A stretch of 64,000 nucleotides of DNA. Source: Trujillonella humicola. GTDB lineage: Bacteria; Actinomycetota; Actinomycetes; Mycobacteriales; Geodermatophilaceae. The stretch's first letter is position 1, and every line of letters starts with the position of its first letter. Position numbers and translations under genes: made by a program. The DNA is taken from contig NZ_JBJNRJ010000008.1 of assembly GCF_046233715.1 (NCBI RefSeq), positions 62,001-126,000 of the forward strand. Reading direction: 5' to 3'. This document shows positions 59,374 through 64,000 of this stretch, piece by piece. The notes beneath the pieces are model-generated. The model saw nothing but the letters and a program-made list of their open reading frames with translations, made no database searches and was not told the origin of the DNA.

Positions 59374-60320
59374 GGGGTCGCGGCGGGCACCGGCGGGACG
59401 GGCTGGGTGTCCTCCCCGGTGCCGTACTGGCCGGAGGTGCCCTCACCTTCGGCGCCGAGCGCGAGCACGCTGCTGATCTGCCCGGCCGCGGTGTCGACGT
59501 TGTCGACCGTCGACACCAGGCCGGCGGTCTCCGGGTCGGCGCGGATCGCACCGACCAGGCCGTTCTCCCCCGCCGCGTCGGCGTCGCCGGCCACGACCGT
59601 GCCGGAACCGGCCACGTCGAGGGCCCGCACCAGGTCGAGGAGGCCGTCCAGGCGCTCCTGCGCGTCGTCGCCGTCGAGCGTGCCCTCGGTCAGCACGAGG
59701 ACGTGGTCGGCCGGCTGGACCGACGACGAGTCCACGGTCAGCACCTCCAGCGAGGCCAGCCCGGCCAGCACCTGGGACAGGGCGGCGGTGTCGGGCTCCG
59801 GGACCACGCCCTGCGGGGTGACCAGCACCTGGGCGAGGACCGCGGCCACCAGCTCGCCGGTGTCGTCGGTGGAGGGCAGGGTCACCCCGGTCGGCAGGCC
59901 CGGGCCGGTCACGTAGTTCTGCAGGGCGGCGTCGTTCTCCGGGTCGGTGTAGCCCCCGGTCAGCCGCACCGTGCCGGTCAGCGTGCCGCCCGCGTCGTCG
60001 ATGAGGGCGGTGACGGCCTCCACGGTGTCCTCGGAGACGTCGTCGCCGTCCAGCAGCAGGACCACGCTGCGCTCGGTCAGGGTGTCGGCGACCAGCGCCG
60101 GGCCGACGGCCTGCTCGAACAGGTCGTCGGTGTCCAGCTGCGCCTGCAGCTGGCGGGTGGTGTCCTCCAGGTTGCGCTTGTCCTCCTGCAGGCCCGTCAC
60201 CTGGGCCCGCAGGTCGTCGAGGACGGCCCCGTTGAGCGCCGTCGTCCCGATGACGATGCCGAGGGCGATCGCCAGGAACACCGCGACGAGGGAGACCAGG
60301 TGGTAGCGGAAGTCGATCAC
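59370..60320 (-). CDS. Copper transporter MctB / division factor SteB family protein
   Basis: The 316-residue protein has one N-terminal membrane segment (FRYHLVSLVAVFLAIALGIVIG near 4-25), then a coiled coil (VLDDLRAQVTGLQEDKRNLED near 33-53) and an extracytoplasmic domain. It matches the family of M. tuberculosis MctB (Rv1698) and C. glutamicum SteB. The latter works with SteA in cell separation. GTG 60320 overlaps the steA stop by 4 bp, which supports the SteAB interpretation over a copper channel. Confidence 0.9.
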   Translation of the reverse strand: MIDFRYHLVSLVAVFLAIALGIVIGTTALNGAVLDDLRAQVTGLQEDKRNLEDTTRQLQAQLDTDDLFEQAVGPALVADTLTERSVVLLLDGDDVSEDTVEAVTALIDDAGGTLTGTVRLTGGYTDPENDAALQNYVTGPGLPTGVTLPSTDDTGELVAAVLAQVLVTPQGVVPEPDTAALSQVLAGLASLEVLTVDSSSVQPADHVLVLTEGTLDGDDAQERLDGLLDLVRALDVAGSGTVVAGDADAAGENGLVGAIRADPETAGLVSTVDNVDTAAGQISSVLALGAEGEGTSGQYGTGEDTQPVPPVPAATP

Positions 60321-61504
60321 GAGAAGAGGTTCTCCAGCCAGAACAGGAAGCCGTTCCACTTGTCGACCAGCAGGTCGATGTAGATCTGCCCGGCGGTCGA
60401 CGCCGCGAAGGCGGCCCCGATCGAGACCAGGGCGGCGAGGACCAGGACGACGAGGGTGAGGGTCGAGATGCGGCTGCGGTAGAGCCGGCTGACGCCCTTG
60501 GCGTCGACCAGCTTGCCGCCCAGGCGCAGCCGGGTGAGGAACGTCGAGGCCATCCCGCCGCGGCCCTTGTCGAGGAACTCGACGAGGGTGGCGTGCGTGC
60601 CGACGGCGACGATGAGGGAGGCGCCCTTCTCGTCGGCGAGCAGCATGGCGATGTCCTCGCTGGTGGCCGCGGCCGGGAAGGTGATCGCCTCGACGCCGAG
60701 ATCCTGCACGCGGGCCAGGCCCGGCGCGCGCCCGTCGGCGTAGGCGTGCACGACGACCTCGGCGCCCGAGCGCAGCACGTCGTCGCTGACCGAGTCCATG
60801 TCGCCGATGATCATGTCCGGCGTGTGACCGGCCTCGATGAGCGCGTCGGCGCCGCCGTCGACGCCGATGAGCACCGGGCGGTAGTCGCGGATGTAGGACC
60901 GCAGCGCCTGCAGGTCCTCCTTGTAGTCGTACCCGCGGACGACGATGAGCACGTGCCGCCCGTCGATGCGGGTGCGCACGTCGGGCACGCCGACCCCGTC
61001 GAGCAGGAGCGCCCGCTCCCGCTTCATGTACTCCATCGTGTTGGCCGCGAAGGCCTCCAGCTGCGTCGACAGCCCGGCACGGGCCTCGGCCATCGCCTCG
61101 GCGATGGTGTCCGGCGTCTGGCGCACACCCCTCGCCACGGGCGTGCCGTCGGCGGCGTAGAGCGTGTCGCCGTCCAGCCGCACCTCGGCGCCCTCCTTGA
61201 GGGCGGCGAACACCTCCTTGCCGACGCCGTCGAGCAGCGGGATGCCGGCCTCGGAGATGATCCCCGGCCCGAGGTTCGGGTAGCGGCCGGAGCTGCTCGC
61301 CGCGGCGTTGACCACCGCGGCCACCTTGCAGGCGACCAGCGAGTCGGCGCTGACCCGGTCGATGTCGACGTGGTCGATCACCGCGATGTCCCCGGGACGC
61401 AGCCGCTTGGTGAGGTTCTTGGTGCGGCGGTCGAGCCGGGCGGTGCCGGGGACGCCTGACACCTGCTCCTGGCCCCGGCTCCGTCGCAAGGTGCCGATGC
61501 GCAT
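60317..61504 (-). CDS. steA: SteA-family division protein (thiamine-pyrophosphokinase-like fold)
   Basis: The 395-residue protein has a cytoplasmic N-terminal domain (RTKNLTKRLRPGDIAVIDH near 27-45), a central TPK-like region (GVDGGADALIEAGHTPDMIIGDMDSV near 230-255), and one C-terminal membrane segment (TLTLVVLVLAALVSIGAAF) with a short tail. It is the partner of SteB in regulating septal peptidoglycan hydrolysis in corynebacteria. ATG 61504 has GGGAG upstream. It begins a long minus-strand operon that runs to the NUDIX gene. Confidence 0.92.
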   Translation of the reverse strand: MRIGTLRRSRGQEQVSGVPGTARLDRRTKNLTKRLRPGDIAVIDHVDIDRVSADSLVACKVAAVVNAAASSSGRYPNLGPGIISEAGIPLLDGVGKEVFAALKEGAEVRLDGDTLYAADGTPVARGVRQTPDTIAEAMAEARAGLSTQLEAFAANTMEYMKRERALLLDGVGVPDVRTRIDGRHVLIVVRGYDYKEDLQALRSYIRDYRPVLIGVDGGADALIEAGHTPDMIIGDMDSVSDDVLRSGAEVVVHAYADGRAPGLARVQDLGVEAITFPAAATSEDIAMLLADEKGASLIVAVGTHATLVEFLDKGRGGMASTFLTRLRLGGKLVDAKGVSRLYRSRISTLTLVVLVLAALVSIGAAFAASTAGQIYIDLLVDKWNGFLFWLENLFS

Positions 61505-61656
61505 GGGCTCGATGCTCCCACGCGGCCCGGGGACCACCGTCCTGCGACGCGCAAGCGTCATGGCCCCGTCACGGTGGGTGCTCGACACCGCGGTGGACGC
61601 GACACGCTGGCGCCGGTCGCGCCGGCCGCGCAGCCGGACCGGTCCGTCCGCCTGTC

Positions 61657-61662
61657 TAGCGT
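61657..61662 (+). promoter_or_regulatory. Probable -10 box of TetR gene, leaderless start
   Basis: TAGCGT ends 7 bp before GTG 61670. The overlapping sequence TAGACA on the minus strand (61658-61653) could serve steA, so the two promoters may overlap. Confidence 0.4.
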
Positions 61663-61669
61663 TGGTGGT

Positions 61670-62530
61670 GTGACTCACCGGGCGCCTGCAGCGATCCACC
61701 CCTCCGTCCCGGCCGACGACGACGTGGCCGGGACGACCGCCGGTCCGGTTCCCGGCACGCTGCCCGGCGCGCCGTCCCCGGAGCCCGCCGTCCCGGTGGA
61801 GGGCGCCGCGCCCCCCGCCGCACCCGGGGGTGAGGCGGGGCGCGCCCCGGAGGGGGACGACGTCCCGCTGCGCGGGCGGCGTGGGCGGCGCGCGCTGCGT
61901 GGGCCGGGGCTGCGCGAGCGGCGCCGTCAGCAGACCCGCGCGCGGATCGTCGACGCGGCCACCGAGCTCTTCGCCGAGCGCGGCTTCGACGCGGTGAGCG
62001 TGGTGGAGATCGCCCAGCGGGCCGGCGTGGTGGAGAAGACGGTGTTCAACCACTTCCCGGTCAAGGAGGGGCTGGTCTTCGAGGCCGACCCGCCGATGCG
62101 CGCCGCGCTGCTGGACGCGGTGCGCCGCCGGCCGGCCGGCGAGGCGGCGGCCACGGCCGCGGGCAGCTTCGTCGTCGCCGCGATGGCCGGCCTGGGCTCG
62201 GACGAGGCGGCCCGGGGCGTGGCCGCGATGGCCGCGGTGGTCCGCGGCAGCCGGACCCTCCAGGTGCGCGAGCGCGAGATCCTCGGGGAGCTGACCACGG
62301 CCCTGGCGGAGCTGATCGCCGAGGAGACCGGCGCGGAGGCCGGATCGCTGGAGCCGTGGCTGGCCGCCCACGCCGTCCTCGGCCTGTACGCGGGGCTGCT
62401 CGAGCTGGCCCGCGACCGGGTGCTGGCCGGGGTCACCGGTCCGGCGCTGTCGGCCGAGCTGCTGACCCGCGGCGGCCGCGGCCTGGGGCTGCTGCAGTTC
62501 GGCCTCGCCGGATACGCCAAGCGCCGGTGA
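61670..62530 (+). CDS. TetR-family transcriptional regulator
   Basis: The 286-residue protein has an unusually long, disordered, Pro/Ala-rich N-terminal extension of about 85 residues. The TetR helix-turn-helix follows (RARIVDAATELFAERGFDAVSV near 90-111, FNHFPVKEGLVF near 125-136). The C-terminal helical ligand domain is complete. The extension may be real or may reflect an upstream start choice; an in-frame start close to the DNA-binding domain is not obvious. It is divergent from steA, but no matching operator was recognised. Confidence 0.88.
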   Translation: MTHRAPAAIHPSVPADDDVAGTTAGPVPGTLPGAPSPEPAVPVEGAAPPAAPGGEAGRAPEGDDVPLRGRRGRRALRGPGLRERRRQQTRARIVDAATELFAERGFDAVSVVEIAQRAGVVEKTVFNHFPVKEGLVFEADPPMRAALLDAVRRRPAGEAAATAAGSFVVAAMAGLGSDEAARGVAAMAAVVRGSRTLQVREREILGELTTALAELIAEETGAEAGSLEPWLAAHAVLGLYAGLLELARDRVLAGVTGPALSAELLTRGGRGLGLLQFGLAGYAKRR

Positions 62531-62560
62531 CCCGGCGGCGGCCGGCCGGGGGCCCGGCGG

Positions 62561-63277
62561 TCAGGCCGGCAGCTGGAGCGCCCGCCGCAGCTGGGCGGAC
62601 CGGTCGCCGGGGATGGCGTCGTCCCGGGTGAACAGGGCGACGGCCACCATGTACTCGGCCTCGCCGGCCCAGCCGCGCCCCTCGGCGACGATCCGCCGGA
62701 TGTGCTCGCCGACCTTGGGCTCGGCGCTGTAGGGCCCGAAGTCCAGGCCCATCGCGAGGAAGTTGACCACCCGGTAGCCGAGGTCGGCGGCGGTGCCGAT
62801 GGTGGTCACCGGGTCGGAGTAGCTGGGAACGGCGACGACGACGTTGTCGTAGCCGGCCTTGAGCAGCGCCAGCGACAGGTCGTTGCCGTACATGCCGCCC
62901 CACAGCTCCGGCATCAGGATGTTCCGGTCGGGCGCGGGGATGTAGGGCGGGTTGGAGATGACCGTCCGCGCCGCCGGGGCCCCGGAGGAGTCGGCTCCGT
63001 CGAAGAAGTCGCCCAGCTCGACGGTGTAGCGGTCGGCGACGCCGCGCTCGGCGATGTTGGCCCGCGCCCGCTCGACCGACGGCGCGCTGATGTCGAAGCT
63101 GCGCACCCGCAGCCCCGGGAGGCCGGCCACCACGTCGGCGATCGCCGTGGCGTCGCCGGTGCCGAGCTCGACCACGCCGTCCCGCTCCCAGCCGAGCTGC
63201 TCGCGGTAGTGCTGGAGCAGCATGCACACGCTGAAGCCGTAGTGCGCCGACTCGTCGGCGGAGGAGAAGCAGCTCAC
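62561..63277 (-). CDS. SAM-dependent methyltransferase (HemK/PrmC-like N5-glutamine or N6-adenine type motif)
   Basis: The 238-residue protein has the Rossmann methyltransferase motif VVELGTGDATAIADV near 36-50, a following acid in SFDISAPS near 66, and the catalytic ISNPPYIP motif near 107-114. The NPPY motif is shared by enzymes that methylate amide or exocyclic nitrogens. The rest does not match PrmC closely, so the target is unknown. It lies between recN and the TetR gene, which is not part of the common recN-steA order. GTG 63277 is the likely start. Confidence 0.85.
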   Translation of the reverse strand: MSCFSSADESAHYGFSVCMLLQHYREQLGWERDGVVELGTGDATAIADVVAGLPGLRVRSFDISAPSVERARANIAERGVADRYTVELGDFFDGADSSGAPAARTVISNPPYIPAPDRNILMPELWGGMYGNDLSLALLKAGYDNVVVAVPSYSDPVTTIGTAADLGYRVVNFLAMGLDFGPYSAEPKVGEHIRRIVAEGRGWAGEAEYMVAVALFTRDDAIPGDRSAQLRRALQLPA

Positions 63278-63410
63278 CGCGCGACCCCGGCCGTCGTTCC
63301 GCCGGCGGGCTGGTGGTCGTCGTCGACCTCGTGTCGGTTGCGCACGACCCGGCCCTACCCCCGCGCGGTTGCGGTCACTCCTCCCCCGTCCGGGCCGGTG
63401 GCAGGAACTG

Positions 63411-64000
63411 TCAGCTCCGCGCCGCGGCGACGGCGAGCAGCTCGCGCGCGTGCGCCTGGCCGGTGTCGCTGTCGGCGAGCCCCGACAGCATCCGCGCGAG
63501 CTCGCGCACGCGGTCCTCGCCCTCGACCGCCCGGATGTCGGTGGCGGTGACCCCGGCACCGGTGTCGGGCGACTTGTCGACCACCAGGTGCGTGTCGGCG
63601 AAGGCGGCCACCTGCGCCAGGTGCGTGACGACGACGACCTGGTGGTCGCCGGCCAGCCGGGCCAGCCGGCGCCCGATCTCGCCCGCGGCCTGGCCGCCGA
63701 CCCCGGCGTCCACCTCGTCGAAGACCATCACCGGAACGGGGTCGGCGCCGGCGAAGACCACCTCGATGGCCAGCATGACCCGCGAGAGCTCCCCACCGGA
63801 GGCGCCCTTGTGCACCGGCCGGGGCGGGGCACCGGGGTGGGCGGCCATGAGCAGCGCCACCTCGTCGATCCCCTCGGGACCCGGGTCGTCGGGGTGGCTG
63901 TCGATCGCGAAGGAGACCCGGGCGCTCTTCATCGCCAGCCCGGCGAGCTCGTCGCCCACCTCGGCGGCGAACCCGTCGGCCGCGGCCCGCCGGCCCTCCG
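63411..64000 (-). CDS. recN: DNA repair protein RecN, C-terminal part (cut by window edge)
   Basis: 196 residues of the C-terminal half are visible and the gene continues past the right edge. The ABC signature HKGASGGELSRVMLAIEVV and Walker B VMVFDEVDAGVGG are intact, followed by THLAQVAAFAD with the switch His. RecN is an SMC-like ATPase for double-strand-break repair. Its place before steA/steB fits the actinobacterial order. Confidence 0.96.
   Translation of the reverse strand, partial: EGRRAAADGFAAEVGDELAGLAMKSARVSFAIDSHPDDPGPEGIDEVALLMAAHPGAPPRPVHKGASGGELSRVMLAIEVVFAGADPVPVMVFDEVDAGVGGQAAGEIGRRLARLAGDHQVVVVTHLAQVAAFADTHLVVDKSPDTGAGVTATDIRAVEGEDRVRELARMLSGLADSDTGQAHARELLAVAAARS

Overview
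The window is chromosomal DNA from a very GC-rich actinobacterium. The evidence is the extreme G+C, the many GTG starts, the short GTGA/ATGA overlaps between genes, and a block from about 36 to 64 kb whose gene order (recN, steA, mctB/steB, murJ, pyrG, NUDIX, xerD, parA, scpA, scpB, rluB, cmk, der) is the classic actinobacterial one. A member of the Geodermatophilaceae (Blastococcus, Geodermatophilus or Modestobacter-like) is my best guess. No rRNA or marker gene here proves it.

Positions 1 to about 36,200 are an accessory catabolic region. It holds part of a sugar-type ABC importer (ATPase and lipoprotein binding protein), a P450, three Rieske oxygenase alpha subunits, nine short-chain dehydrogenases (one of the mycofactocin-coupled type), and two FAD-binding dehydrogenases, one of them 3-ketosteroid-delta1-dehydrogenase-like. 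It also holds two intact sugar-phosphate-isomerase-like TIM barrels plus a frameshifted third, a zinc alcohol dehydrogenase, an SMP-30 lactonase, three SnoaL/NTF2-fold proteins, an F420-type luciferase-like oxidoreductase, a phosphotransferase with its small partner, PHA synthase and PHB depolymerase, a G6PDH and a 3-hydroxyacyl-CoA dehydrogenase. Together they look like uptake, ring or side-chain oxidation, lactone and isomerase steps, and funnelling to acyl-CoA and storage polyester. The substrate cannot be read from sequence.

Regulation in this region is unusually visible. A family of about eight 23-bp imperfect palindromes (roughly TTWCT-N13-AGWAA) lies in five promoter regions. A separate GTCGTATAGACGAC-type operator flanks a HutC-family GntR regulator on both sides. 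Two TGGACGTCCA palindromes precede the hydroxyacyl-CoA dehydrogenase gene.

From 36.2 to 64 kb the window is mostly housekeeping. It runs through tRNA-Pro, der-cmk-aroH, rluB, scpB-scpA-RHH-parA, xerD-ald, and a long overlapping envelope and division operon (steA, steB/mctB, an MraY-like protein, murJ, a glycosyltransferase, a large membrane protein, pyrG, NUDIX). A methyltransferase and the end of recN follow.

Three palindromic repeat elements (two hairpins of one family and one six-unit array) sit exactly between convergent genes. I saw no transposase, integrase of mobile type, prophage or CRISPR.
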